Shown here piece by piece: positions 33,884-46,676 of a stretch of DNA of 64,000 nucleotides. A program made the position numbers and the translations under genes. Under the pieces are notes generated by a model. That model was not told the origin of the DNA, did no database searches, and saw nothing but the letters and a program-made list of their open reading frames with translations. This stretch comes from Talinum fruticosum (taxonomy: Eukaryota > Streptophyta > Magnoliopsida > Caryophyllales > Talinaceae), in contig JAITYX010000012.1 in NCBI GenBank assembly GCA_021018815.1, positions 9,225,001-9,289,000 on the forward strand. The letters run 5' to 3'. Every line of letters begins with the position of its first letter. Position 1 is the first letter of the stretch.

Positions 33884-35363
33884 TGAAGGTTTGCTCATGG
33901 AGAGTCTAAGTCACCCTAGAGGAGGGTGAATAGGGTGATGAACAAAATTAAACAGTTTTTGCAACAATTCGGTTCAACACCATATTCGAATCTATATTGG
34001 ACTCGGAAAAGTGATAACACATATTTACATGGAAACTCTCCTAGGGCAAAATACCATGGACAGTGCTAATCCAAGCACCAAGTCAAATCCACTATTTTGA
34101 ATCCACAAAATATAGAGGATCGACTCAACCAGAATTGCTCCCTTAAACAATTCCTTAAAATGTTTTCCTAGACTCGAAGTTTCCTTATATGATCTAGTAC
34201 TTCCTGATCGAGGTAGCCTTTACAATCAAGGACAAGCTGAGCTGAGTTAATCCTTACAGCTCAGTCAAGGGACCTTACTTAGAAAGTAAGAAAAGAATGT
34301 TATTGATTACAAGACTTTCTTTAAAACTCAAAAAATATTAAATACGAGACTTGGAGTTGTAAATAGAAGATTGAATGAGAATGAGAATAATTAATTCAGT
34401 TCAAGCAATGTGTTCGGCAATGTACTAAGCAATCTTCTAGTCTTGTGGAGTGGCTTCTATTTATATCCAACCAAGCGGAATGACCGTTGATTCTAGGTTT
34501 TGGACAAAAGTCTTCACTTGCAGTTGTAACGGCTCTTCTAAGTCACTCATAAAAGATCCGTTGGGATGTGAACGTTGTGCAATGGCTCTTGGCTCCAAAA
34601 GATGTTCTAATCACTTGGTGGTGACTGAAAGTTGTGGTGGAAATAATCGTTATGCCTAGAGTTGGAGTTTTCTAGTTTTAGAAACAAATAACCCCGACAC
34701 AGATATCTAAGGCATGTCCAAAAATAGCTAAAGCTTGTCTGCTGCTGATTAATGGCTAGAAGCCGGTTGCTTTTGTATTTTAAAAGTAAGTTACCCTTGT
34801 TTGAATAACCTACAAAAGCAAACGATATTGGTTCTCAAAGTATAAAATACTTTGGTCCAAGATTGAGCATAGATAGTAATTAAAATAGGATAATTAAATG
34901 CTTAACTCTCTTAGGCCTAAAAGAATGAAATTTTCCGAGTTTAATATTCAATATACTCAAATTCCATCCGAGTCAATCCTAAGAATGATCACGTAAAGAG
35001 AGTAAATTATTAGAGTATAACAACTTGATCCGGTAAAATAATTCTCAAAGAAATAAACTGACTTAGAGTAAAGAATTAACGTTGTAATTCTCTTTGCGTT
35101 GAATACACGATCCGTGCTCGGAATAAGAGTGTTAGAGAAATTATTTGAGCATGCGATAGTTCCGAGTGATGTCCGAGTGACTCGAAATATCGAGTGTAAG
35201 AGATATGCGAGTAAGGCGCTTTCGAGTCGGTCGGAACATATTGAAAACTTAGACAAGAGTTTCTATGGTGTTCAAAATGACTTGAAATCAAAACTTAAGA
35301 GAGATAGGATTTATACCGACATGTAAAACTCAAAATGACTTAGAGTTAGAAACCGAGTCTTCA
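33884..35363 (-). repeat. 5' LTR of element B
   Basis: Plus-strand tgaaggtttgctc to ccgagtcttca, pairing with 1998-3480. Minus-strand TATAAATA-like box at 34465-34458. Ends at the tgaag duplication. Confidence 0.9.
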
Positions 35364-35776
35364 TGAAGGGCATTACTCGATGATCATGTAACCAACGTGT
35401 CCTAGGAGTAAATTGAAGGTACTTAGGATATCTAGGAATTGGAAGTCAATGCTCCTTTCCACTGGCCCTATATTGATTGGCAAGGTTACTATTCCCAAGA
35501 CTATTCTCTTAGAATTATCATAAGCTCGAAGATGGACAGATCTGTTTAGTAAGTTGTCCAAGGACAAACGTTCACTGCTGATCTATTGCCTACCAGGGTT
35601 AAGGGAACGAACTTGTTAATGCAAGTTATGGTTATGTAGAGGGCATCGTTGTGTGCAACGCCTTCTTCCGAGAGATCCTTTTAATCAAAGGTAATGGTTC
35701 CCTCCCCACAATTAACCAATCCTACCACTTCCTCTGGTGTGGTTTCGGGAGAGACCTCGATCTTGCTAAGCGTGTC
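35364..35776 (-). pseudogene. Gypsy Tat-like protease fragment, element D
   Basis: On the minus strand, about 35660-35590 gives TLVGNRSAVNVCP, a damaged form of the D-S/N-G-S-A active site of Tat-type proteases. Then 35567-35373 gives LRAYDNSKRIVLGIVTLPIN and IDFQFLDILSTFNLLLGHVG, the flap and hydrophobic core of that protease. The frame continues at 1997 (LHTTSKVKMIIKGQ), past element B. Upstream (35700-35776) EVSPETTPEE-like linker ends abruptly against the truncated LTR of F. The rest of gag is absent from the window. Confidence 0.78.
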
Positions 35777-37990
35777 AACCACCGACCCCTTTAGCCGACC
35801 CTCACCAGCCACAAATCCTCAGCACATTGCACTCGAACCAAAGGAACCCTTCCGACCATCCCTCCGACCACCCTATTGTAGGAAAACCGCCTCCAAAACC
35901 ACCCCGTTCACCAACTTTCGACCACCACCTCTCATCCTTATATTCTCTCCCTCACCTCCGGCCAGCATCGCCCTCGGTGGCCCGAGTACCTCTAGCACCG
36001 CCGACCACCGATCACCGACCTACCACCACCTACCGGACCACCAAAAGTAACAACCCTCCATACCCTCCAAACACGTCAAACCACCAAACAACTTCTCCTT
36101 TCCCACACCACCCACAACCGGCCACCACCGACCACCTACCTACAACAAAACCGCCGCCACCTAAAGAAGCTAACTGCAGCCACCCAGCGCCACCACCGCA
36201 GCCACCCGAGCATGCACTCTTTCTCTCTCTCTATCTCTCTCTCTCTTTTTATGCCCTAAACCCACCTCCCTTAAAAACTAACCACCACCAGCCACTACCA
36301 CGGCCACTGCCACCACCGCCGAGCACTAGACACCACCGCCAACCGCCAAGCACCACCTGCCGCCACCGGATCCCACCTACAACCACCCCAACCTTGGTTC
36401 CCTTCACTCCTTTAGGTAAAACCCTAACCCTAACTTATAATAACTTAATTTAACATTTAAAATAAATAATTTAGATAAAGTCTAAATTTTATAGAAATTA
36501 TAATCATGTTAATAAGAGAAATAAATTTAAATTCCGCTTGAACCAATTTGGATAAATTTTGTTAAGTAAATAAAGATGAAATGAAATATTAATTGGTTCA
36601 TTTATAAAGGAATTCATTTTTAATTTAGTTATAATAATCAATTAAACTTTTACATGCATGTTAAGTAAAAATTAGTAGCATGTTTATACATGAGTAAACA
36701 ATAATAGTTCATAAGAAAATTAATGATATAATAATATTAATTAGTTATTATGTGCATGTTTAATAATAAACAAAATATTGGCATAGCTATAACTTAAATG
36801 ACTAATTAATTCCTAATACATGCTTAATAAAATTAGTAAATAAACTAGTAATAACATGAAAAATAATGCATGTTTAAATGATTAAATCCTGATGCATGCT
36901 TAGTAAAATTAATGCCTAAACTAGTAATCACATGGTAAATAATGCATATTTAGATTGATAATAATAACTTATAAATTAGTTAAATAGGCTAAGGATGTTA
37001 GAATTCATGTTTAAATTCTATAAATAATTCATATTAAAAACTATTTACATTCATGAATAAAAGACTTAGTGTATAAAACATAATAATGTAATGCATAAAC
37101 AAATTAAGTACATAAGCATAAATCATGTCAAATATCATTATTTAGACAAGCAATGTAATTCTTATTAATGATAGCTACTTTCAAAAATCTATTTAAAAGG
37201 CTATCATCAACGTTCGTTCGAGTCTTGTACAAAAGCAAGGGTAACATCAACACCATCAGTACGTTCATCGGTTATGCCTTTCAAATTTTCATTCAAAAAT
37301 CAAGGTCGGATATGGCCGCCATTAACAACCAACAAAGACTCATTTGCAAACAATATTTGCCATATAAAAGTGGACCCGCCCATTGATACTTCACCGTTGT
37401 TCAAAGTCGGCACATCGTAACTACACTGCACCAACTGGACTTCCCGATCGGTATAGGTGTTTACACATTTAGGGAAAACCCGATGATTGCAAGGGTAACC
37501 ACATAAGATAATCAATTAGCAATCGTTTTAAGTTGTTCTCTCTCCCTCATTTATAAAATGAATTGAAATGTACGTGCTCAACCCATAAATTTCTAACTTA
37601 TATTTTACTCGCATAATAATGAGCGTATTGAGTTTCGACTCACTTTGCAAAAATATTTTTTGTTTTGTTTTAGGTAATTTTCGGAAGTACCAAGATGTGC
37701 ATATTCGGACATAGCGGCTTCGCTGTGGGACCCGTTGGTTGGTTTAGTGGTTAAGAACGTGGTCCGTCGGTTAGGGGGTCATGTTGTTACTATAGTTTGT
37801 AAATATTCATAAGTTCCAGTTGTACCTTTATTAGTTTCCCATCGCTAAGTTATATTTACATCCTTCACATTATCGAACTAAGCCTTACCCCGTCCACGGA
37901 CAAGGGCGGCGGCAACGCCTCCCGACCTTCCTTTCCGCTGCACTAATCATCGACTAGCGGCTTGTTTAGTCTAAAACTTGGGGCGTTACG
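35777..37990 (+). repeat. Truncated 5' LTR of element F
   Basis: Aligns with about 41985-44139 and lacks about 845 bp at its left end. Contains CT and CCA-rich sequence whose ORFs (35694-36453) translate to proline- and histidine-rich strings. Both LTRs show these, but they look like composition rather than genes. The 36420-37150 stretch is AT-rich. A (CT) microsatellite lies at about 36220-36250. Confidence 0.87.
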
Positions 37991-37993
37991 AAG

Positions 37994-38004
37994 TGGTATC
38001 GAGC
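37994..38004 (+). other. Primer-binding site, element F
   Basis: tggtatcgagc, three bases after the LTR end. It has the same CAG-to-CG shortening as the unrelated copia elements A, C and H. Confidence 0.8.
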
Positions 38005-38198
38005 CTAGGTCTAAGAAATCCCTGCAAGCCATAGGAGGCATATTAGTCAAGTTAGGTAAGGAGTGTAATTATTAATTGCTTGGCATATAACCGAAGTTCC
38101 ATGTTAGTATAAACTAAGTTTGGACCTTATAACTAAACTTATGAAGTTGTATATTTAACCTACAAGCTAATATTTTTCTTTTACTTTAATTGTTTTTG

Positions 38199-40250
38199 AT
38201 GGCACATCACGAGTGCACCTATAGATCCATATGCCTTGGTTATGCAACCAGGAACTCTCCTAAATGACCATTTGATCCAGCTGCAAACCTGCATGCATCA
38301 CCATATGCAGGATCTATACTCCGTGTTTCGCGGCTCGTTAGTGTGAGCACACCTGTTTGCTTTACACTTTACCACCCGTGGGACCATGGGTGCATTTTAG
38401 GCATTGTTATGAGCATTTTCTAGTTACAGGTGACCCGGTGCATAATGGGTCAAATTTCGAGGCCCGGAGCATGGGCCGTTATTACTCACGAGTTATACAT
38501 GCGTGAGTGGTTCAAGAACATGGGGGCCTCATCTCGGGGCATTCCCTCCTTTTACCCCGAATTATTTCCACCACCACCACCACCACCGGTGGCATCACCG
38601 CCACCATCTTCACCTGAAACAGAAGAGGAGACAGGATCACCACTCCGGCTCCTGCTCCCTCGAGTAGTTCAGGAAGTATTCATGTACTAGTAGATGTCCC
38701 CGAGTCACCCGAGGTGGTGATCGTAGAGACGGAGGAAGAGGAAAAGATCCAAAGGAACCGGGAGCGAGAGATCTTATATATCAGCTCAGATTCGAAGAGG
38801 ACTCCAATGACCCGGATTACAACCCTCGTGGGGGCCATTAGTCTGGTCCTATCTAAGATTTTTGTAGGAGGTCTAGCATGACCAAGATAATCAAATCGGT
38901 TGCTAGATTTTGTATAAATATGATATAGGAAAATTATACATGTAACCAATCGTCTAGAATGTTTTCAAATCTAGACAACGGAACCTAGGATTGTAAGTAG
39001 AAGGTACATTTTGTAAGTTATTTCACATAAATCCTAACCTATTATAATTAGATTTTGTTTTAGCATATAAGTTTCTTATAGAGTAAGTTTAAAATATAAC
39101 AATGATAATTTAGGATAAACAAGTATGATAAAGAAAATTATGTTTGTTTTGTAGAATATCACAAGTTACGCATAACCATCAAGGAAGGAATGGTGATCAA
39201 GGAGAAAGAAGAAGAGAACCAGCCATCGACCTTAATGAAGTCCCTGCTAACTCACCGCAGGAAAGCGGCCAAACCAAGTTTACTCGCCTATATCCATTCG
39301 GACTCACAAAACCATACCAACCCTACGTATTGGGGAAACCTTATCCAAGAATTATTGCAAAGGATACCTATAACCCCGAGCAGAACCCTCCAACGAACAT
39401 AGAAAAGTGGGCGGATAAAGTGGCCAAGAGGAACCCTATAATATATACTGGAAAAATCGATCCAGTAGAGTTGGAAGAATGGATTAGGAATCGGAGAAAA
39501 TTTTCACAGTTATAGAGGTCCCCGAGGACAAAAAGGTGGATATAGGAACCTTCTATCTGTCCGGAGAAGCGGATATATGCTAGAGTACAATTAAGGAAAA
39601 ATGCCAAGGGCTCCAGTTCACATGGCTCCAATTTCGGAAGAACTTAGGGCTAGATTTTACCCCGCCTTGGTTCAACATAAAAGGAGAAAGAATTTCTAGA
39701 ATTAAGGATGATAGAGGGCATGACGAGTAATGCAATACACTCGCTAAGTTCAATGAATTAGCCCGGTTTGCCCAAGATTTTGTGGCTAATGAAAGAATGA
39801 AAATGTTGAGGTACGAAGAAGGATTGGCCCTATTTATACGGCACCAACTGGCAGGACAACCAATTAGGACTACCCAAGAGTTATATGAAAGAGCGGCTGA
39901 AGTGGAGAGGATAAAAGCGGAACTCGGGGTTTATAGCATAGGGAATTCTAAAAGGAAGTGGGATGATCAAGGAAGCCGGAATCGGAATAGGAATAACGCG
40001 AAGGCCAATCCCAACCAAAACAAAAACCTCACTAATCCGAAACCATGTGGGAAATGTGGTCGGACCAATCATTCCATAATGGATTGTAGGATGGGAACTA
40101 ATAAATACATTTGGTGTGGAAGCATTAAACACCGAGTATCTAATTGTCCGAAAAGGCAAATGGCTGTGGACGAAGGGACGACAAGGTTCATACCCAATCC
40201 ATGCACGGAGTCTACACGAGCTGACCCTGCTCATCCAAGCCAAGTATAGT
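38199..40250 (+). pseudogene. gag: Gypsy gag, element F
   Basis: A possible start lies at 38199 (MAHHECTY) but the N-terminal part, about 38199-39140, is broken and includes a CCA repeat (38567-38590) and an AT-rich stretch without coding signal. From 39390 the retrotransposon gag domain is clear: YTGKIDPVELEEWIRN, then after a frame change VDIGTFYLSGEADIC, and 39782-39920 ERMKMLRYEEGLALFIRHQL and TTQELYERAAEVERIKAEL. The first zinc knuckle is intact (CGKCGRTNHSIMDC, near 40045-40090). The second (WCGSIKHRVSNC) has lost its first cysteine. Confidence 0.85.
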
Positions 40251-41139
40251 TTCGAACAAAAAGAGGCATGGCCAAGATAGGTACACCCTAGAACTCTTAT
40301 TCTAAATCAAGATTGCTTACCTTATTTACTTTATGCATTGACTAACCCAAAATCCTTGTATTATTAGTCAAACCGAGTGACTCAGACGAGTTTCTCAAGG
40401 GCAAAGTGGTAAATGCCCATTTCTTTATAGGAAGGACTTTAGCAACCGTGATTAGAAGGGAGTTACCATCTAATCTTAAGAAGTTACAATCTTAGAGTAA
40501 TACCAAGAGTTACCAGATTATGGAAGTTGAAAGACAATTGGGAGACACTTTGATCAAGTACTCTACTTTGGGAGACATTCATAATAATCAAGAAGAAGAA
40601 ATAGTACCTTATGAGTTCCAAGACTTCTTTGGGTTAACCAATACTAAGTTTACGAGTTAGATGAATAGAAGTAATAAAAGGTATTTATCCATTGAGGTAC
40701 ATTAGCAAGAAAGAAGAGTATGTCCATCATGTAAGGAGTATATTCGGAGAAAACATTTAAGTATGCAATTGAGTTAAGGAGGAAAGGGTGGCAATTTGAT
40801 GTTTGAAGTAACCACACATCGGGTTAAAGAAAGGATCGATATCAAATACCAATGGCTACCTGAGTACTCGGGTTAGCCAACAAGATAGGCGATGAAGAAA
40901 TTATTGGGATACTACAAACCTCATAGGCATGAGAGCACGAACCTCGCTACCTATATCCGAAGATTGGGGATTTAGCATAATATCCTCGCCAACGATCTCA
41001 TAAGTATCCGTAAGGTTTTACATACTATAATTTTGGGAATATATCTATCATTAACTACCCAAGGTTATCCTTTCATTAAGCATATACACATCTTATTTGC
41101 AAGTTTCGAGGATGAAACTTACTTTAACGAGGAAGGATC
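40251..41139 (+). other. Pol-deleted remnant and polypurine tract, element F
   Basis: Only 0.9 kb separates gag from the 3' LTR. No protease, RT, RNase H or integrase motif is visible. The last 40 bases have the fused ORF-end and polypurine form (SFEDET, then aacgaggaaggatc) typical of chromoviruses, so a deletion of several kb joined a post-gag point to the pol end. Confidence 0.75.
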
Positions 41140-44139
41140 TGTAACAACCCGTCCCTAAATATAACATATTAACATAATCCATCAACTTATAGTGAGCACG
41201 TACATTTCAATTTCAAAGTATTTTCATGTCATATTATATATATATGCCTATATCAAAATTATTTTTGCAGAACCCGGACATGAACGACGGTGATAGATGA
41301 CTAATATTTACAATATAATTCATAAAGTATCAACTCCTAAAATATTATTTATGCTTATGTTCACATAATCCTTACCCAATTCCTTCAATCATAAATATTT
41401 AATATAAATCCAATTTTTATAGATATACATATATATATATATAGATATACACACACCCATATATAAACATATGCATACATATCTAGTTAGCACACTTTAA
41501 GTATATGAACATCCAATATCAATCTTAAGAACTAGCCTAACTAATAAGATTAACCTAATTCTAGCACAAACACTAAATGATAGGGTAAGAGCAAATAATA
41601 AATTTCATATTAGCAATAATATAACAAAAATAATTATAATTAAAATAACAAAAATAATAATAAATAGTAATGAAGCTGATAATATTAATGATAATAAAAT
41701 AATAATAAAAATAATAATGGATTATGATAGATTTTGGGGTCAAATAAAGCCTTGACACCCCTAGTTACACTAAGCACCTTTGTTAATTGACAAATCACTC
41801 ATTGAGCATGCATTACTTCCATTTGGCAACCATAAACTCAGCTAATGCCAGCAACACCATGCATATTAGGGTAAAAACTAGTATAAATAGGCTTGATTAT
41901 CATAAATTTTGCCCCAAAACCTTATTTATACCACTTTCTCTCGTCCTCCCGCACCTGGCCATTAGCCTTACTTCGTCCACTTCCACAGCCAACCACCGAC
42001 CCCTTTAGCCGGCCCTCACCAACCACAAATCTTCAGCACATTGCACCGAACCAAAGGAACCCTTCCGACCATCCCTCCGGCCACCCTATCGCAGGAAAAC
42101 CGCCTCCAAAACCACCCCGTTCACCAACTTTCCACCACCACCTCTCATCCTTATATTCTCTCCCTCACCTCCGGCCAGCATCACCCTCGGTGGCCCAGTA
42201 CCTCTAGCACCGCCGACCACCCATCACCAGCCTACCACCGCCCACCGGACCACCAAAAGTAACAACCCTCCAAACCCTCCAAACACATCAAACCACCAAA
42301 CAACTTCTCCTTTCCCACACCACCCACAATCGGCCACCACGTGACCACCGACCGACAACCAGACTGCCGCCACCTACTTCAGCCTCGGCGCCACCACCGC
42401 AGCCACCCAAGCATGCACACACTCTCTCTCTTCTTTTATGCCCTAAACCCACCTCCCTTAAAAACTAACCACCACCAGCCACTACCACGGCCACCGCCAC
42501 CACCGCCAAGCACCGGACACCACCGCCAACCTTGGTTCCCTTCACTCCTTTAGGTAAAAACCCTAACCCTAACTTATAATAAATTAATTTAACATTTAAA
42601 ATAAATAATTTAGATAAAGTCTAAATTTTACAAAAATTATAATCGTGTTAATAAGAGAAATAAATTTAAATTCTGCTTGGACCAATTTGGATAAATTCTA
42701 TTAAGTAAATAAAGATGACATGAAATATTAATTAGTTCATTTATAAAGGAATTCATGTTTAATTTAGTTATAATAATCAATTAAACTTTTACATGCATGT
42801 TAAGTAAAAATTAGTAGCATGTTAATGCATAAGTAAACAATAATAGTTCATAAGAAAAATGATATAATAAGATTAATTAGTTATTATGTGCGTGTTTAAT
42901 AATAAATAAAATATTGGCATAGATATAACTTAAATGACTAATTAATTCCTGATACATGCTTAATGAAATTAGTAAATAAACTAGTAATAACATGAAAAAT
43001 AATGCATGTTTAAATGACTAAATCCTGATGCATGCTTAATAAAATTAATGCCTAAACTAGTAATCACATGGTAAATAATGCATGTTTAGATTGATAATAA
43101 TAACTTATAAATTAGTTAAATAAGCTAAGGATGTTAGAATTCATGTTTAAATAATATAAATAATTCATATTAAAAACTATTTACATTCATGAATAAAAGA
43201 CTTAGTGCATAAAACATAATAATGTAATGCATACACAAATTAAGTACATAAGCATAAATCATCACAAATATCATTATTTAGACAAGCAATGTAATTCTTA
43301 TTATTGATAGTTACTCTGAAAACTCTATTGAAAAGGCCATCATCAACGTTCGTTCGGGTCCTGTACAAAAGCAAAGGTAACATCAACACCATCAGTGCAC
43401 GTTCATCGGTTATGCCTTTCAAGTTTTCATTCAAAAATCAAGGTCGGATATGGCCGCCATTAACAACCAACAAATAATCATTTGAAAACAATACTTCCCA
43501 TATAAAAGTGGACCCGCCCATTGATACTTCACCATTGTTCAAAGTCGGCACACCATAACTACACCGCACCAACTGGACTTCCCAATCGGTCCGGGTGTGT
43601 ACACATTTAGGGAAACTCGATGATCGCAAGGGTAACCACATAGATAATCAATTAGCAATCGTTTTAAGTTTTTCTCTCTCCCTCATTTATAAAATGAATT
43701 GAAATGCACGTGCTCAACCCATAAATTTCTAACTTATATTTTACTCGCATAATAATGAGCGTATTAAGTTTTGACTCACTTTGCAAAAATATTTTCTTGT
43801 TTTGTTTTAGGTAATTTTCGGAAGTACCAAGATGTGCATATTCGGACGTAGCGGCTCGCAAGTGGGACCTGTTGGTTGGTTTAGTGGTTAGGAACGTGGT
43901 CCGTTGGTCGGGGTCATGTTGTTACTACGGTTTGTAAATATTCATAATTTCTAGTTGTACCTTTATTAGTTGTCCATCGCTAAGTTATATTTACATCCTT
44001 CACATTATCGAACTAAGCCTTGCCCTATCCACGGACAAGGGCGGCGGTAACAACTCCTCGACCTTCCTTTCGTTGTGCTAATCATCGGCTAGCGGCTTGT
44101 TTAATCTAAAGCCGGTGATTACGGGTTGGGAGCGTTACA
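41140..44139 (+). repeat. 3' LTR of element F
   Basis: 3000 bp, tgtaacaaccc to gcgttaca, matching 35777-37990 over its right part. TATAAATA at 41882-41889 lies 45 bp or so before the region where the truncated copy begins. AT dinucleotide and AAT runs occur at 41425-41445 and 41640-41710. Confidence 0.9.
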
Positions 44140-44661
44140 CCCATGCAAGGGCTAATCGGCAGTCCTCACCTATTCCTAAAGACTTACAAGAAGAAGATTA
44201 AATCTAAAATAATCACACTCATTCAAGTATACAAATGAAGTCAAGGGACCACCTAATAGTCAAAGGGTCTATGGTCAAAAGAGGTTTAGACACGGTAGGA
44301 TACATGGTGACTCAAAGTACGAGGATTTGATATTCTATGTGGTGCAAGGTAAGAGAAAAGTCCATAATCCTCGGTGAACCAAGCGGTTTGTCCCAAGATC
44401 TCGTGCTTCGAGGGAAGAGGTACTATTTCCGTTGGCAATCAAGCCTAATTGGGCCCGCCCGAGATTCGAGTGGGAGCCTCTTACCCGAAGGTTTAAACAG
44501 GGGGTAAAATAAATTTTTCCTAGGGGTCTAAAGCAGTAAATAAACTATGTTCAAAGGTTGTTAAATGCAAGTGCCTAATGTAACACATTTTTAAAATATA
44601 CTACTCAAATTTTCAAGTTTCACCCTCTTATAAAAAATCATATCCCTAGTGGTGTTGCCAC
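44140..44661 (-). other. 5' leader (untranslated region) of element D
   Basis: On the minus strand, directly after the LTR end, gtggcaacaccactaggga has the form of the post-LTR primer-binding region of Tat/Ogre-type elements (related to ttggcgactc). The remaining 500 bp have no coding signal. Cut on the left by F. Confidence 0.5.
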
Positions 44662-46676
44662 TGTAGGAACCACGGCCGGCGGGACCCACCCGAGATCGAG
44701 CTTCCCTACAAATGATTGGCATATGTTTTTAGAAAGTTTTAAAGAATGATTTTAGGGTTTTGGAAATGACTTTTGAAATATGGGGATTGATCTCTTATAG
44801 AGAGTTCCAAATTTTATTAAACCAAGTTCAATAGTTAAATCATATTTGATTAGCGGTTTTATTAATTATTTTATTTTATAAATTATTTTTAGAATTTCCG
44901 GGAATTGAATAATATAAAAAAATGTTAGAAATTAAGGTTCTGCAGTGAGACTTTAGGGGCCAGGCTTGTGTGAAGACACTGGTGCTGGACGCAAGCCTCA
45001 ACCACTCGACCACCTGGTGCATCCGGAAGCCTACCGCACTTAGTGGTCACCGGCCGCGACCGAGGGCCCGGGCTGAAACGAGTTAGCCTCGGCCTCTTGC
45101 CTGGTTGGCATATCCAAATCTCCTTTTTTTAACTCGTATTCGGAAAATAAGCTGAGATGCATTTTTAACATAAATAAAGCAAAAATGGGAGTCGACGAGT
45201 CGGTGTTTAGAAGAGAAAAACTAAAAAACCAAAAATAAAATAAAATAAAAATTTGCTCTTTTGATCTTAGTATGGGAAAACTAAGACCGAAAAGGCTAAA
45301 AGTGACTCCGTTAGTCGTAAAACCGAGAATCGGATTCGGGGCAAGGGTATTAAATATAGGGAAAACCCTTTCGTTCCGCTCGTCCGAAACGGCCATTACT
45401 AATCCGAGTAATAGACTAAAAGAACATGCTCAACTCTAGCACCCAACATGATAAACGAAAATTAAAAGCAGCCAAATATAATTAAAGAAAAGAAATAAAG
45501 AAAGCGATAAAGAAAGCGGTAAAGAAAGCAATAAAGCAAAAGGAAAAAAACGAAACACTAAGAGATTACATTGGGCGGGGAGGAATTAAAAATGCGATTA
45601 CATCTCTTTGATCCATAATACAGAAAGTAATAAAAAAACATAAATTAAATAACTGTTCGAACGCCGAATGGTTGCCCTCGGGATGTCCCACCTCCCGATC
45701 TCGATCTCTGCACTTGGAACTCTTGATACGACGACGACGAATCCAAGGAAAGCGCTTGTCTTTATGAATCTTGAAAAATGTGAGTTTCTAAGGAGTAGGA
45801 AAGATCGAGTTGAATAAATGCCAGAGATCGGAATAACTAAATATTCTTTACCTATTTGCACAAATTCAACGGCGTTAAGTAGAAAAGAGGTGAATTTGAG
45901 GATGCTTTTCAGCAGAGTAACGTTTAAGAAAGGGTATTTTTAGCTGAGTTTAGCAGCGTAGCACTAAGGAAATAAGTCGTATCCAAATGAGAGACCTAGG
46001 TCACAAATGACCTAGGGTTGCTCTCGGTTAGCCGTCCGGCAGTACTGAGAAAAAATCGGGCAGAATATCTTGAGATTGAACCGGATAAAGGGAGGATAAA
46101 GCTGGATAGAGTATGGTTCATGGCACCAGCCACCCGGACATGCCTAGCATTTCGTGCCCTAGCGTGTTTCCAAGGGAGTCCCCGGGGCAAAAGCTGCATT
46201 TCACTTAAAATCCAAGGATTTGGAAGCGCCGACCATACGACACCGTTTTGAGGGAGAAAACTCCTAGTCTCGTGTGGACTATCTTAGAGCTTAAATGCGA
46301 CACTTTAATAGTGGTGATCATGAAATGCAACATCTAATGTCTTCTTGGAAGTCTTTCACTCCTTATCGGATTGGACAAAAGCGAAATGCGAATTCGATCA
46401 TGGAATTTCCCGCGTGGCACTTGGACTCCGTCATCTCTTGAGGCTTGGCCCGGTCTTGGATCGTTCAAAGGAAAAGTGGATTTTTAGATCGACCCAAGGA
46501 AAAAGGTTATTTGTTTGGTGCTGGGGGTTTTTGTGGTTTACTAGCTTTCTTCGCACCAATCAAACACGATCTGTGATCTAAATCCTCAAACGGGACTCGG
46601 CATTTCATCATCGGGCCAACGAGAATAAAATACATAATTAAATGAGATAAGACATAACACTTTTTAGGTGTCTACA
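44662..46676 (-). repeat. 5' LTR of element D (Tat-like gypsy)
   Basis: 2015 bp, from tgtaggaacc to aggtgtctaca, with TGTAG/CTACA inverted termini. On the minus strand it starts tgtagacaccta and soon reads ctcgttggcccgatgatg, a sequence style seen in Tat-type LTRs. The minus-strand orientation agrees with the protease and RT fragments further left. No second copy lies in the window. The ORFs at 45040-45396, 45598-45861 and 46018-46251 lie wholly inside and are not supported as genes. Confidence 0.65.

Larger units (their letters stand above)
1998..35363 (-). mobile_element. Sirevirus-like copia element B, complete but interrupted by A and C
   Basis: Two related terminal repeats (1998-3480 and 33884-35363, 1483 and 1480 bp) flank a minus-strand copia interior. 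They begin tg and end ca, allowing for one changed terminal base at 3479. The flanks carry an imperfect 5-bp duplication: tggag at 1993-1997 and tgaag at 35364-35368. Order on the minus strand: 5' LTR, PBS, gag, protease, integrase, RT, RNase H, extra MPKRG ORF, polypurine tract, 3' LTR. A 10-kb element (A) interrupts RT at 6855-16873 and a 13-kb element (C) interrupts gag at 19699-32648. Without them B is about 10.4 kb. Both LTRs have accumulated substitutions and all frames are broken, in keeping with B being the oldest of the three related copies. The host sequence on both sides is gypsy element D. Confidence 0.9.
35777..44139 (+). mobile_element. Ty3/gypsy (Del/Tekay-like) element F, 5'-truncated and pol-deleted
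   Basis: A complete 3.0-kb 3' LTR (41140-44139) begins tgtaacaaccc and ends gcgttaca. Its last 2.15 kb are repeated at 35777-37990 as a truncated 5' LTR, followed by a tRNA-Met type PBS at 37994. The interior has a gag with two zinc knuckles but no RT, RNase H or integrase. The 3' end before the LTR (tttcgaggatgaaac ... cgaggaaggatc) is the typical chromovirus ending. The left end is cut inside the LTR against element D sequence, so no target duplication can be read. F lies between D protease and D 5' leader. Confidence 0.88.

Noticed and set aside
35694..36453. Proline/histidine-rich ORFs up to 208 codons, with a second copy at 41893-42553
   Set aside because: Both lie in the paired LTRs of F, show frame differences between copies and look compositional.
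45040..45396. 118-codon minus-strand ORF
   Set aside because: Inside the LTR of element D, where no protein is expected, and no domain was seen.
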